From assembly GCF_014269395.1 (NCBI RefSeq), contig NZ_JACOGK010000038.1, positions 1 through 21,742 on the forward strand: a DNA stretch of 21,742 nucleotides. Reading direction: 5' to 3'. This document shows, in pieces, positions 13,632 through 21,535 of this stretch. This DNA comes from Megasphaera hominis (GTDB taxonomy: Bacteria > Bacillota > Negativicutes > Veillonellales > Megasphaeraceae). The notes beneath the pieces were generated by a model. That model was not told the DNA's origin. It searched no databases and saw only the letters and a list, made by a program, of their open reading frames with translations. The position numbers and the translations under genes are program-made. How positions within the stretch are numbered: position 1 is the stretch's first letter; every line of letters starts with the position of its first letter.

Positions 13632-14735
13632 CTATCCGGGACAGCGCAAATAGAGGCCCGGTATGGTTTCTTCGGCCAGGTTGTGCAGGGTGAGCTGGAG
13701 GAGGCTGACCTGCACGTCGGCGGCGGAGAGTTTGGTCCTTACGACCAGCTCGTCCAGGGGGCGGGCTTCGCTTTCGCTGAGGGCTTCCCAGACGGCTTTC
13801 CCGGCGTCCGTCAGGGCGACTGCCGCAGTTGTTTTTTGCCCGGCTTCTTCGCTCTCCCAGCCGTATTCGTCGAGGACGTCGGCGGCTTCTGTGAGGATGG
13901 CGGCGCCCATGCGGATCAGATGGTTCGTCCCCTGGCTCTGCGTGGAAAAAATACTCCCCGGTACGGCAAAGACGTCGCGGCCTTCTTCGAGGGCAAAGTC
14001 GGCCGTAATGAGGGAGCCGCTCCGCAGGGCTGCTTCGACGACGATGACACTGCGCGAAAGGCCGGCAATGATGCGGTTGCGGGCCGGGAAATTTTGGGCC
14101 ACAGGCTCGCTGCCAAAAGCAAATTCCGTTACGATGGCCCCGCCCTTTTCACAGATTTCGGCAAAGAGGCGCTTATTTTCCGGCGGATACGTCCGGTCCA
14201 GGCCGCTGGCAATGACGACCAGCGTCTGTCCCTGTACGTGCAGGGCCCCCTTGTGGGCCTTCGTATCGATGCCGCGGGCGCCGCCACTGACGATGGTCAC
14301 GCCGTTGCGGGCCAAGGTTTCTGCGACGTGGCGGCTCACGTTGAGGCCGTACGGGCTGGCCTTGCGGGAGCCTACAATGGCCACGCGTTTGTCCGTCTCC
14401 GCCAGGGTTCCCTGATAAAAGAGGACTGCCGGTGCGTTGCACGTTTCCTTCAGCAAATAGGGATATTCTTCATCACGCCAGGTCACGAGGCGGGCTCCAT
14501 AGCGCTTCAGGTCCGCTTCCTGCCGGTCCCAGTCAAAGCGGCGGCGCGCTGCGTCGACGGTGGCGCCCAACTTGCTGCCTAAGGCCGCGACCCGGATGAC
14601 CTCCTCTGCCGGTGCCGTCCAGGCCGCCCGGGCACTGCCAAAGTAGTCTACGAGACGGCGGATGCGCCGCGAGCCCAGTCCCTTCAGGGCCTGCCAGGCC
14701 GCGGTGTAGCGCTGTTCGTCTGTCCACGTTTCCAT
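13632..14735 (-). CDS. dprA: DNA-processing protein DprA
   Basis: A 367-residue cytoplasmic protein that protects incoming single-stranded DNA and loads RecA during natural transformation. The Rossmann-like core starts with VAIVGSRKASPYG (118-130), followed by SGGARGIDTKAH (150-161), NFPARNRIIAGLS (215-227) and the RSGSLITADFALEEGRDVFAVPG block (about 238-260). An N-terminal helix-hairpin region (1-70) and a C-terminal winged-helix domain (about 305-360) are also present, giving the usual full length. It begins 4 bases after yifB ends and is the last gene of the yraN-yifB-dprA run. No T-run terminator faces it. The strong hairpin at 13582-13618 is the nearest structure. Confidence 0.95.
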   Translation of the reverse strand: METWTDEQRYTAAWQALKGLGSRRIRRLVDYFGSARAAWTAPAEEVIRVAALGSKLGATVDAARRRFDWDRQEADLKRYGARLVTWRDEEYPYLLKETCNAPAVLFYQGTLAETDKRVAIVGSRKASPYGLNVSRHVAETLARNGVTIVSGGARGIDTKAHKGALHVQGQTLVVIASGLDRTYPPENKRLFAEICEKGGAIVTEFAFGSEPVAQNFPARNRIIAGLSRSVIVVEAALRSGSLITADFALEEGRDVFAVPGSIFSTQSQGTNHLIRMGAAILTEAADVLDEYGWESEEAGQKTTAAVALTDAGKAVWEALSESEARPLDELVVRTKLSAADVQVSLLQLTLHNLAEETIPGLYLRCPG

Positions 14736-14739
14736 AGGT

Positions 14740-16254
14740 TTACGTCCTCTGCAGTTTATTGCGGTAGCTCACGGCCTCGCCGACGTGCTTGGCTTCGATG
14801 TCGCGGTCACCGGCCAGGTCGGCAATGGTCTGGGAGACCTTGATGATGCGGTCGTAGCTGCGGGCACTGAGCTTCAGGCTGTCGAAGACCTGCTGCAAGA
14901 GCTCCTGCGCCTCTTTTGTAATGTGGCACGTTTCCCGTAATTCGCGGTGCCCCATGTGGGCATTGCAGACCAGGTGGTACGGTGCCAGCCGTTCCTTTTG
15001 GCGCTGCCGCGCGGCGAGGACCCGTTCGCGGATGGCTGCCGACGATTCCTGGGGTACCGCCGAGACGAGCTCAGCGTACAAGGGCCGGTTCACTTGGACG
15101 TGCAGATCGATGCGGTCCAAAAGGGGCCCGGAAATCTTACGGACATAGCGGCGGATTTCCCCGGCCGTACAGGTACAGATTTCGTCGGAGCCGTAATTGC
15201 CGCAGCAGCAGGGATTCATGGCGGCGACGAGCATGCAGCGCGCCGGATAGGTAAGGGACGCGTTGACCCGGGCAATGTGGACCTGGCCGTCTTCCAGGGG
15301 CTGGCGCATGACCTCCAGGACCGAGCGGGGAAACTCGGGCAGCTCGTCCAAAAAGAGGACGCCGTTGTGGGCCAGCGTCACTTCACCGGGCTTGGGGATC
15401 GTACCGCCGCCGATGAGGCCGTTCGAGGAAATGGTGTGGTGCGGGCTGCGGAAGGGCCGTTCGGTCATCATGCGGTCCTGGCGGAAGAGGCCGGCTACGG
15501 AGTAAATCTTGGTCACCTCCAGCGATTCCTGCAAATTCATAGGCGGCAAAATGGACGGCAGGCGCTTGGCCAGCATGGTCTTGCCCGACCCGGGCGGGCC
15601 GATCATGAGGATGTTGTGGCCGCCGGCGGCGGCGATTTCGAGGGCCCGCTTGGCCAGGAACTGGCCTTGGACCTCAGAAAAATCGGCACTGTAGACGTGC
15701 TCCTCCGGTGCTACACTGGCTACGGCAGCGGGCTCTAGTTTCTTCGCTTCTGTCAGGTGGCGGATGACCTGGCGCAGGGACGTGACGGCGTAGACGGTCA
15801 TATCCTTGCAGAGCAGCGCTTCGGCTGCGTTTTCCTCACTGACAAAGACCGTGTGAAAGCCCTCGTCCATGGCCTGAATGAGCATGGAGAGGATGCCGTG
15901 GACCGGGCGGATATTGCCATCTAAGGAGAGCTCGCCCACAAAGAGGCAGCCTTCGGTCTTGGCCGGCGGGATCTGGCCGCTCGAGACCATGATACCTATG
16001 GCAATGGCCAGGTCGAGGCCGGTACTGTCCTTTTTCAGTTCTGCCGGCGCCAGATTCAGGGTAATGCGGCGCATAGGAAACTCATAGCCGCTGTTTTTCA
16101 TGGACGCCCGGACGCGTTCCTTCGACTCCTTTACGGACGTAGCCGCCATGCCGACGATTTCAAAGGCCGGCAGGCCGTTGGCAATATCCGTTTCTACTGT
16201 AATCATATTTCCCTGCAAGCCTAAGATGGTGGCTCCATAGACACGTGCAAACAT
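14740..16254 (-). CDS. yifB: YifB/ComM family Mg-chelatase-like AAA+ ATPase
   Basis: A 504-residue protein. The N-terminal ~170 residues form the ChlI-like domain with a Lon-protease-type fold (LNLAPAELKKDSTGLDLAIA). The AAA+ module has Walker A GPPGSGKT (219-226), Walker B VLFLDE (299-304) and a cysteine cluster NPCCCGNYGSDEICTC (347-362), and the C-terminal Mg-chelatase segment ends with IADLAGDRDIEAKHVGEAVSYR. ComM, its proteobacterial counterpart, is a branch-migration helicase that helps integrate donor DNA in transformation. The same role here is likely but inferred. GAGGAGG lies just before the ATG. It is 15 bases behind yraN and 4 bases ahead of dprA. Confidence 0.93.
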   Translation of the reverse strand: MFARVYGATILGLQGNMITVETDIANGLPAFEIVGMAATSVKESKERVRASMKNSGYEFPMRRITLNLAPAELKKDSTGLDLAIAIGIMVSSGQIPPAKTEGCLFVGELSLDGNIRPVHGILSMLIQAMDEGFHTVFVSEENAAEALLCKDMTVYAVTSLRQVIRHLTEAKKLEPAAVASVAPEEHVYSADFSEVQGQFLAKRALEIAAAGGHNILMIGPPGSGKTMLAKRLPSILPPMNLQESLEVTKIYSVAGLFRQDRMMTERPFRSPHHTISSNGLIGGGTIPKPGEVTLAHNGVLFLDELPEFPRSVLEVMRQPLEDGQVHIARVNASLTYPARCMLVAAMNPCCCGNYGSDEICTCTAGEIRRYVRKISGPLLDRIDLHVQVNRPLYAELVSAVPQESSAAIRERVLAARQRQKERLAPYHLVCNAHMGHRELRETCHITKEAQELLQQVFDSLKLSARSYDRIIKVSQTIADLAGDRDIEAKHVGEAVSYRNKLQRT

Positions 16255-16269
16255 TCGTCCTCCTCAGCG

Positions 16270-16638
16270 TCACAGCCAAAAGGCATTTTTAATGTGATTC
16301 AATTTCAGCTCTTGCCGCGGGTCCTGAATAATCTCGATGACGTCAAAGCGGCACGGCCGGTCCCAGCCATGGTGGTAATACAAATAGGCCTCGGCTGTGC
16401 GGCCAATTTTGCGCTGCTTCCGTTTTTCTACGGCTTCAGACGGCCAGCCGTAATAAAAAGACGTCCGCGTCTTGACCTCGATAAAGACCCACGTGTCGCC
16501 GTCCTTGGCGATGATGTCGATTTCGCCGGTCGTCCTGCCGTAGTTGCGGTCCAAAATCGTATAGCCGCACTGCTCTTCCAAATAGCGGGCCGCTGCGTCT
16601 TCACCGCGCTGGCCCAGTTGTTTTTCTTTATTCAGCAC
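16270..16638 (-). CDS. yraN: UPF0102 family endonuclease-like protein YraN
   Basis: A 122-residue protein with the restriction-endonuclease-like fold of the YraN family: GQRGEDAA (9-16), GEIDIIAKDG (38-47) and FIEVKTR (52-58) carry the E, D and ExK positions of the nuclease core. The biochemical role is unsettled, and a link to DNA recombination is suggested by its steady neighbours yifB and dprA. The start is GTG, with GCGAGGTGAG a few bases upstream. It is the first gene of the run and follows a promoter with four 11-bp direct repeats. Confidence 0.93.
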   Translation of the reverse strand: MLNKEKQLGQRGEDAAARYLEEQCGYTILDRNYGRTTGEIDIIAKDGDTWVFIEVKTRTSFYYGWPSEAVEKRKQRKIGRTAEAYLYYHHGWDRPCRFDVIEIIQDPRQELKLNHIKNAFWL

Positions 16639-16660
16639 GTTTACTCACCTCGCTGGGTCC

Positions 16661-16716
16661 ACTATAGCAAAGGAATCTGAGAAGCGCCTGAAAAGGAGAT
16701 GAGAATCGTCTGAGAG
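16661..16716 (-). promoter_or_regulatory. yraN operon promoter with PhoB/OmpR-like direct repeats
   Basis: On the minus strand four 7-mers of the form [CT]T[CT]TCA[GT] or ATTCTCAT-like lie exactly 11 bases apart; their plus-strand forms are CTGAGAA (16677-16683), CTGAAAA (16688-16694), ATGAGAA (16699-16705) and CTGAGAG (16710-16716). The -10 box TATAGT (16666-16661) begins 10 bases after the last repeat, and there is no -35 box. A 7+4 repeat placed 10-11 bases before the -10 is the layout of PhoB-type boxes. The start of transcription would be near 16654, just ahead of the GTG. Confidence 0.6.
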
Positions 16717-16753
16717 AGATGAAAAGAAGATTAAAATAAAATGAGAGGAGCAT

Positions 16754-16796
16754 TAAAAAAACAGCCCTGCCAGAGTATTCCTGACAAGGCTGTTTG
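16754..16796 (-). terminator. Rho-independent terminator of the prmA operon
   Basis: On the minus strand AACAGCC...CTGG-type arms (16795-16788 with 16761-16767, plus the inner TGTCAGG/CTGGCA pairing) form a long hairpin followed by seven U (16760-16754). It lies directly after the stop codon of the small membrane protein gene and separates this operon from the yraN promoter. Confidence 0.85.
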
Positions 16797-16797
16797 C

Positions 16798-17004
16798 TTA
16801 TTTCATGTGCAATATGAGATAAGCCATGATGCCGGCCATAATGGCAATGGAGATGATGCGGATGAGCGTGCCCGAATTGAGCTTCTGCTGCGGGCGCTTA
16901 CGCCGCGGCGGTTGCTGTGGCTCCGACGGGACCCGCACGATGCGGCGCCGGCGGCGGACCCGCATAGGACGGACATTGGGCTCGTCCTTTATACTCCCGG
17001 CCAT
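16798..17004 (-). CDS. Small arginine-rich single-pass membrane protein, hypothetical
   Basis: A 68-residue protein that I do not recognise. Residues ~12-42 are strongly basic, with RVRRRRRIVR and PPRRKRPQQK, and proline-rich. Residues ~45-66 form one hydrophobic helix (LIRIISIAIMAGIMAYLILH) near the C-terminus. The shape suggests a tail-anchored protein with a positively charged cytoplasmic arm that could touch nucleic acid, ribosomes or lipid head groups. Its start overlaps the end of the HIT gene by 16 bases, so translation is probably coupled. AAGGA precedes the ATG. The operon terminator follows immediately, which supports it as a real gene. Confidence 0.7.
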   Translation of the reverse strand: MAGSIKDEPNVRPMRVRRRRRIVRVPSEPQQPPRRKRPQQKLNSGTLIRIISIAIMAGIMAYLILHMK

Positions 17005-17333
17005 GCCATTTCCTTACCGCCCAGGATATGGGCATGCATGTGGTGCACCGTCTGGCCGGCTTTTTCACCGGTGTTGAAGACGACGCGATAGCCGTCCTGG
17101 GCCAGGCCCAGCGTTTCAGCTACTTTCTGGATGGCAAAGAGCATCTTGCCGGCTACTGCCGCATCGTCCGGCGTGAGGGCCGCAATGCTCTGAATGTGTT
17201 TCTTCGGAATAACCAGTACGTGTACCGGTGCTACAGGGTTGATATCCTTGAAGGCGAAGAAATCGTCGTCTTCGTATACCTTGGTGCTCGGAATGTCACC
17301 GGCAATGATTTTGCAGAATAAGCAGTCTTCCAT
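16989..17333 (-). CDS. HIT family hydrolase (HinT-like)
   Basis: A 114-residue cytoplasmic protein of the histidine triad superfamily, which cleaves nucleoside phosphoramidates or acyl-adenylates to release AMP. The active-site motif is HHMHAHILGG, with H98, H100 and H102. DCLFCKIIAGDIPSTKVYEDD at the N-terminus and VHVLVIPKKHI (37-47) are classic HinT blocks, and C4/C7 may bind zinc. The start codon follows directly on the mtaB stop, with its GGAGGAG site inside the end of mtaB. HinT can remove aminoacyl-AMP by-products, which suits an operon of translation genes. Confidence 0.93.
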   Translation of the reverse strand: MEDCLFCKIIAGDIPSTKVYEDDDFFAFKDINPVAPVHVLVIPKKHIQSIAALTPDDAAVAGKMLFAIQKVAETLGLAQDGYRVVFNTGEKAGQTVHHMHAHILGGKEMAWPGV

Positions 17334-18659
17334 CTAAATCTCCTCCTTGATCGTACCTAGTAATGTATTGCCATCTGTGCCGGTTACGGCAACTGTTACG
17401 ATGGCCCCCTCCTGATCAGGTGCCAGGCCGCTGACGCTGACGCGTTCGTAGTTTTCCGAAAAGCCTTCGCCTGTCGTGTGGTCTTGTTTTTCAATGAGCA
17501 CGTGAACCGTAGAGCCGACCATGCTTTCCAAAAGCTCGTGCTTCTGGCGGGCCGACAGTTCCTGTACGCGTTCGACGCGCTGCTTCTTTACCGCCGTTTC
17601 CACCTGGTGCGCCATGGTCGCCGCGGGCGTACCGTGACGGGGCGAATAGGGGAAGGCGTGAATGTGAGAAAATTTCAAGCGTTCCAGCGATTCCATCGTT
17701 TCTTCAAAGAGCTCGTCCGTTTCGCCGGGGAAACCGAGGATGAGGTCTGTCGAAATGGTGAGGTTTTGAATCTGCTGGCGCAAGGTATCGATGAGGTCGA
17801 AGAACTCGGCCTTCGTATATTTGCGGTTCATGGCCTTCAAAATCGTATCCGAGCCGGACTGCAAGGGCAGGTGCAAATGGGGGCAGACGCGGTCTGACTC
17901 GTTCATGACCGCCATCAGGTCCGGATCGACTTCGATGGATTCAATAGAACCCATGCGGATGCGCTGTACGTCCGTTTCGGCCAGGAGGCGGCGCAGGATG
18001 AGAGCCAGCGTCGGCTTTTCCTCCAGGTCCTTGCCGTAGGCGCCGAGGTGGATCCCCGTGAGGACCAGCTCCTTAAAACCGGCTGCGACGAGGCGTTTGG
18101 CTTCGGCTACGACGGCATCGGGCTGGCGCGACTTGAGGGCGCCCCGCGTGTAGGGAATGATGCAGTACGAGCAGAAATTATTGCACCCTTCCTGAATTTT
18201 CAGGTCTGCCCGCGTGTGTTCTACAGCCGAGGGATACAAGGGAATTTCTTCAAATGTATCGGCCTGGCGCACATTGTGCACGGCGGTTACGGCGTCACTG
18301 TCAGCGTGGCCGCCGCGGCCGAGGAGCATTTCCACGATGGGCACGATGCGTTTCTTTTCGTTCGTGCCGATGACGGCATCGACGTCGGGCATGGACGACA
18401 GCAGCTCCGGATCGAGCTGGGCATAGCAGCCCGTGACGACGACGGCCGCCTGGGGATTCATTTTCTTCGTGCGGCGAATGAGCTGGCGGGATTTCTTCTC
18501 CCCTACGTGCGTAACCGAGCACGTATTGATGACGTACACGTCGGCTGGTTCATGAAATTCTTTTTCTGTATAGCCGGCCTCCATAAAAAGGCCGCGCAGG
18601 CTGTCTGTGTCATACTGGTTGACACGGCAGCCGAGAGTGGCAAAAGCGATGGTTGGCAT
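17334..18659 (-). CDS. mtaB: tRNA (N6-threonylcarbamoyladenosine-37) methylthiotransferase MtaB
   Basis: A 441-residue radical-SAM enzyme that adds a methylthio group to t6A at position 37 of tRNAs reading ANN codons. The N-terminal UPF0004 domain binds a second iron-sulfur cluster through C11 (GCRVNQ), C47 (INTCSVT) and C78 (TGCYAQ). The radical-SAM motif is C159-x3-C163-x2-C166 in EGCNNFCSYC, followed by IIPYTRG. A C-terminal TRAM domain (about 375-436) binds RNA. CRVNQYD rather than CQMN at the first cysteine favours MtaB over MiaB. The start overlaps the rsmE stop by one base (TAATG), with AGAGGA upstream. Confidence 0.93.
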   Translation of the reverse strand: MPTIAFATLGCRVNQYDTDSLRGLFMEAGYTEKEFHEPADVYVINTCSVTHVGEKKSRQLIRRTKKMNPQAAVVVTGCYAQLDPELLSSMPDVDAVIGTNEKKRIVPIVEMLLGRGGHADSDAVTAVHNVRQADTFEEIPLYPSAVEHTRADLKIQEGCNNFCSYCIIPYTRGALKSRQPDAVVAEAKRLVAAGFKELVLTGIHLGAYGKDLEEKPTLALILRRLLAETDVQRIRMGSIESIEVDPDLMAVMNESDRVCPHLHLPLQSGSDTILKAMNRKYTKAEFFDLIDTLRQQIQNLTISTDLILGFPGETDELFEETMESLERLKFSHIHAFPYSPRHGTPAATMAHQVETAVKKQRVERVQELSARQKHELLESMVGSTVHVLIEKQDHTTGEGFSENYERVSVSGLAPDQEGAIVTVAVTGTDGNTLLGTIKEEI

Positions 18660-19387
18660 TACGTAAATCCTCTTTCATACATAATAATGGACAAGGCCGC
18701 AAGGGCCGCCGTTTCGGCCCGCAAAATGCGCGGTCCCAGAGAGACCGTGGCACAGGCGGCGAGTCGTGCTTCGGCCAGGGCGATTTCTTCGGGCGCAAAG
18801 CCCCCTTCCGGGCCGATGCAGATGACGACGTCGCCGGTCTGCACGCTGGCGCACACGTCCCGCAAGGGGCGCGTTTCCCGTTCGTAGGGAATGAGAAAGG
18901 GCTTGTCGCCGTAGTCCCGGACGAGGCCCTCAAAGGAGACGACGTCGCCGATCTGCGGGATATCGTTACGGCCGCACTGCTTGGCCGCTTCGGCAGCAAT
19001 TTTCTGCCAGCGCGCACAGCGATCCTTGCGGCGCGCATCATTTAATTTTACAACACAATGGGCCATTTGTACAGGAACGACGCGGCTCACGCCGAGCTCG
19101 GCGGCCTTTTGGACGACCCATTCAAACTTGTCGTTTTTTAGAAGGCCTGCTGCCAAAATGACCTCGCCCTGCCGTTCTTGTCTCGCTTCCAGAAGCTCTA
19201 GGGGCTCGAGCGTTGCCTGACGGCCGTCGCTTGCCGTAATGCGGCAGGAAAAGGTCTGGCCCGTACTGTCCGTCACGGCCAGCGTATCGCCTACGCGGTG
19301 GCGCAGGACGGTCATGACGTGACGCGTATCGTCCGGGCTCAGCAAAAAAGGCCCGCTAATCGGTGTATTCGTAAAAACTTTTCGCAT
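18659..19387 (-). CDS. rsmE: 16S rRNA (uracil-1498-N3)-methyltransferase RsmE
   Basis: A 242-residue SPOUT-class methyltransferase. The N-terminal ~70 residues form the PUA-like RNA-binding part (TRHVMTVLRHRVGD). The C-terminal trefoil knot shows IGPEGGF (191-197) and LGPRILRAETA (217-227), the SAM-binding loops of the family. It methylates U1498 in the decoding region of the small subunit. Its ATG follows directly on the prmA stop and its stop overlaps the mtaB start, so the run is translated as a tightly linked unit. The prmA-rsmE-mtaB order is common in Firmicutes. Confidence 0.95.
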   Translation of the reverse strand: MRKVFTNTPISGPFLLSPDDTRHVMTVLRHRVGDTLAVTDSTGQTFSCRITASDGRQATLEPLELLEARQERQGEVILAAGLLKNDKFEWVVQKAAELGVSRVVPVQMAHCVVKLNDARRKDRCARWQKIAAEAAKQCGRNDIPQIGDVVSFEGLVRDYGDKPFLIPYERETRPLRDVCASVQTGDVVICIGPEGGFAPEEIALAEARLAACATVSLGPRILRAETAALAALSIIMYERGFT

Positions 19388-20266
19388 TCAGTCTCTCCTC
19401 AGGCGGACGGCATACCAGCCATCGCGCAGTGTGTCAGCCACCCAGGTGTAGCCTTCCTTGGCCGCAGCCTGGCGGATTTCTTCAATACGGTCGTCGATAA
19501 TGCCGCTGACGATGATTTCCGTCCCGGTCTTGCAGTAGCGCTGCATAGACGGCAAGAGGGCCAGGACGGCGTTGGTGACCAGGTTGGCCACGATGACGTC
19601 GGCTGCAGGGCCGTCTTCGGAAATGGCGTCGAGCAAATCGCTGTTTAAGACTTCGACGACGTTTTCTACATTATTTAAGTCCACGTTGACGACGGCCTGG
19701 TTCACGGCCTGGGCGTCGAGATCGACAGCCGTCACGTGGGCAGCGCCCAGTTTGGCCGCGGCAATGGCGAGGATCCCCGTGCCCGTACCGATATCGTAGA
19801 CCAGGGAATCGGGCTTTACGACCTCTTCCAAATAGGCGATACACATGCCCGTCGTCGCGTGCAGGCCGCTGCCAAAGGCGACGCCCGGGTCAATAGTGAT
19901 CACTGCATCACCGGCTGGCGGCGTCATCGTTTCCCACGCCGGCTGGACCCAGAAATGAGGCGACACCTTTTGGGCGTGGAAATAATCCTGCCACGTATAG
20001 AGCCAGTCCTTGTCGTTGGCCTCCTTAGAGGACAAATGCCAATGGCCCAGGCGCGAATCACGGCTCTGGAGCTCGCGCAGCTTGTTGCGGACCTGCTGCT
20101 CTGCCCCGCTATCGCTGGCGGAGAAATACGCCGTAATGCGGACGTCATCGCCGCGGTTTTCGTCATCGTGCAAAACCGTACCCTGACTGCCGCATTCACA
20201 CAAGATCAGTGAAGCCAAGTCGGCATAGTCCTGCGGTACGATGAGATCCATCTCTTTATATTCCAT
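19388..20266 (-). CDS. prmA: Ribosomal protein L11 methyltransferase PrmA
   Basis: A 292-residue class I SAM-dependent methyltransferase that trimethylates ribosomal protein L11. The N-terminal ~100 residues are the L11-recognition domain. The catalytic domain carries DPGVAFGSGLHATT (126-139), the SAM loop DIGTGTG (158-164), the acidic VDLD at the end of the second strand (181-184) and VIVANL (224-229). It is the first gene of the five-gene translation operon. GGGGGAA lies 7 bases before the ATG and an extended -10 promoter is 53 bases upstream. Confidence 0.95.
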   Translation of the reverse strand: MEYKEMDLIVPQDYADLASLILCECGSQGTVLHDDENRGDDVRITAYFSASDSGAEQQVRNKLRELQSRDSRLGHWHLSSKEANDKDWLYTWQDYFHAQKVSPHFWVQPAWETMTPPAGDAVITIDPGVAFGSGLHATTGMCIAYLEEVVKPDSLVYDIGTGTGILAIAAAKLGAAHVTAVDLDAQAVNQAVVNVDLNNVENVVEVLNSDLLDAISEDGPAADVIVANLVTNAVLALLPSMQRYCKTGTEIIVSGIIDDRIEEIRQAAAKEGYTWVADTLRDGWYAVRLRRD

Positions 20267-20318
20267 GGTATATTCCCCCGTTTCTATGACAAATCGTTAA
20301 TAGCTGTTTACAAGAAAT

Positions 20319-20327
20319 ATTATACCA
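20319..20327 (-). promoter_or_regulatory. Extended -10 promoter of the prmA operon
   Basis: TGGTATAAT on the minus strand (20327-20319) is a perfect TGnTATAAT extended -10. No -35 box is found at the right distance, which is common for extended -10 promoters. The leader would be about 45 bases. Confidence 0.65.
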
Positions 20328-20347
20328 TATTTCAAGCCGTATAATGT

Positions 20348-20380
20348 AAAAGAACCCGGGACAAAAGCCCGGGTTCTTTT
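20348..20380 (-). terminator. Rho-independent terminator of epsC
   Basis: The perfect 13-base arms AAAAGAACCCGGG (20348-20360) and CCCGGGTTCTTTT (20368-20380), with a 7-base loop, end in a U-rich run on either strand. It follows the epsC stop codon by 10 bases and also insulates the prmA promoter. Confidence 0.9.
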
Positions 20381-20390
20381 CATATTAGAA

Positions 20391-21353
20391 TTAGATAATA
20401 TAGAACCACGTTTCATCGTTTTCATCTGCCACAGGCTCTACAGCCTTCTTATCCGCATCAAAGCGCAGCTCCTGATTCTTGACGCTGACCTTGGTGCCCG
20501 GCGCGACGGACTTGGTAATAAAGACGTTCCCGCCAATGACGGAGCCCTTGCCGATGACCGTATCGCCGCCCATGATGGATGCGCCGGAATAAATGGTCAC
20601 GTTGTCTTCAATGGTCGGGTGACGCTTTTTGTGCTGCAGCTTGCGGCCGTCCTTGAGGGACAAGGCCCCTAAGGTCACGCCCTGGTAGAGCTTGACATGC
20701 TCGCCAATAATCGTCGTTTCGCCGACGACAATACCCGTACCATGATCGATGAAAAAGTACTTGCCAATCTCCGCCCCGGGGTTGATTTCGATACCCGTCT
20801 TGCTGTGGGCATACTCGGCCATGACGCGGGGAATAATGGGAATCTGCATCTTGTACAAAATATGGGCAATGCGGTGAATGGAAATGGCAAACAAACCGGG
20901 ATACGAGAAAATAACCTCCGCCTTGCTCTCTGCCGCCGGATCCCCTTCAAAAATAGCATCAATATCCGTTTCGATGTACTCGCGGATCTTAGGAATCGTC
21001 TTCAGCAGCGTCAGCGTCGCCTGCTCCGCCCGGTCCTCGACATGATCGATTTCCACATTCTGCGTCATCCCCTTGTAGCGCAAGGCAATGGCAATCTGCT
21101 TCGTCAAATTATACGCCACATCTTCAATCACTACGGTCAGGTTATTGCCAATATCATAAAACCGGTACGTCTTGTCCTTCACATAACCGGGAAAAATAAT
21201 CCGCAGCAGCTTATCGACAATAGAAACCACCGTCTTCTTAGACGGCTTATTGAAAATATCCAGCTTATCGACCTCACGATTCCCCTCATACGTATAATCC
21301 GCCAAAATACTATCGACAACCCCTTGAATCTGACTCGTCATTAATTCCCCCAT
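20391..21353 (-). CDS. epsC: Serine O-acetyltransferase EpsC
   Basis: A 320-residue cytoplasmic enzyme that makes O-acetylserine from serine and acetyl-CoA, the committed step of cysteine synthesis. The first ~150 residues form the helical domain seen in EpsC-type enzymes. The C-terminal left-handed beta helix includes FIDHGTGIVVGETTIIGEHV (201-220), QGVTLGAL (224-231), KRHPTIEDNVTIYSGASIMG (243-262) and VIGGNVFITKSV (272-283), with H160 and H204 as likely catalytic-site histidines. I chose ATG 21353, with GAGGAG 7 bases upstream. The longer frame to 21410 would begin inside the promoter. It is longer than E. coli CysE (about 273 residues) and close to the EpsC group. Confidence 0.93.
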   Translation of the reverse strand: MGELMTSQIQGVVDSILADYTYEGNREVDKLDIFNKPSKKTVVSIVDKLLRIIFPGYVKDKTYRFYDIGNNLTVVIEDVAYNLTKQIAIALRYKGMTQNVEIDHVEDRAEQATLTLLKTIPKIREYIETDIDAIFEGDPAAESKAEVIFSYPGLFAISIHRIAHILYKMQIPIIPRVMAEYAHSKTGIEINPGAEIGKYFFIDHGTGIVVGETTIIGEHVKLYQGVTLGALSLKDGRKLQHKKRHPTIEDNVTIYSGASIMGGDTVIGKGSVIGGNVFITKSVAPGTKVSVKNQELRFDADKKAVEPVADENDETWFYII

Positions 21354-21401
21354 ACTACCGCTCCTCTTCTTTACCTGATTAGTTAGTAAAATAATACTTT
21401 T

Positions 21402-21430
21402 ATAGTACACTTTTAGTCACGTATTGTCAA
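21402..21430 (-). promoter_or_regulatory. Promoter of epsC
   Basis: TTGACA (21430-21425) and TACTAT (21407-21402) are separated by 17 bases on the minus strand. The short leader (about 40 bases) contains AGTA-N6-TACT (21384-21397), a small imperfectly extended palindrome that could bind a cysteine regulator. No S-box or T-box is present. Confidence 0.8.
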
Positions 21431-21535
21431 GATAGGTACTGGTATTGAGAATGAGAGGCAGAAAGAGCAATAATATAATGAAAACAAGGGCTGAGAAGTA
21501 ACTCTCGGAAACCTTTTGTTGGGTTCAGAGAATGA
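21431..21535. other. Intergenic stretch before the hsdS fragment
   Basis: No gene is seen. Two small stems are present: GAGA/TCTC around 21493-21506, and GGGTTC with GAAC-A-CCC (21521-21541). A weak plus-strand -10 box, TATAAT, is at 21474-21479 without a good -35. The composition is richer in A and T than the genes to the left, which may mark the edge of an acquired segment. Confidence 0.4.

Noticed and set aside
13683..14582. Plus-strand open frames of 299 and 250 codons opposite dprA
   Set aside because: Antisense shadows of dprA, which has all its family motifs on the other strand.
18048..18887. Plus-strand open frame of 279 codons opposite mtaB and rsmE
   Set aside because: It spans the junction of two real minus-strand genes in antisense and shows no domain.
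21354..21410. Upstream start of epsC
   Set aside because: It would begin inside the -10 region of a near-consensus promoter. GAGGAG points to ATG 21353.
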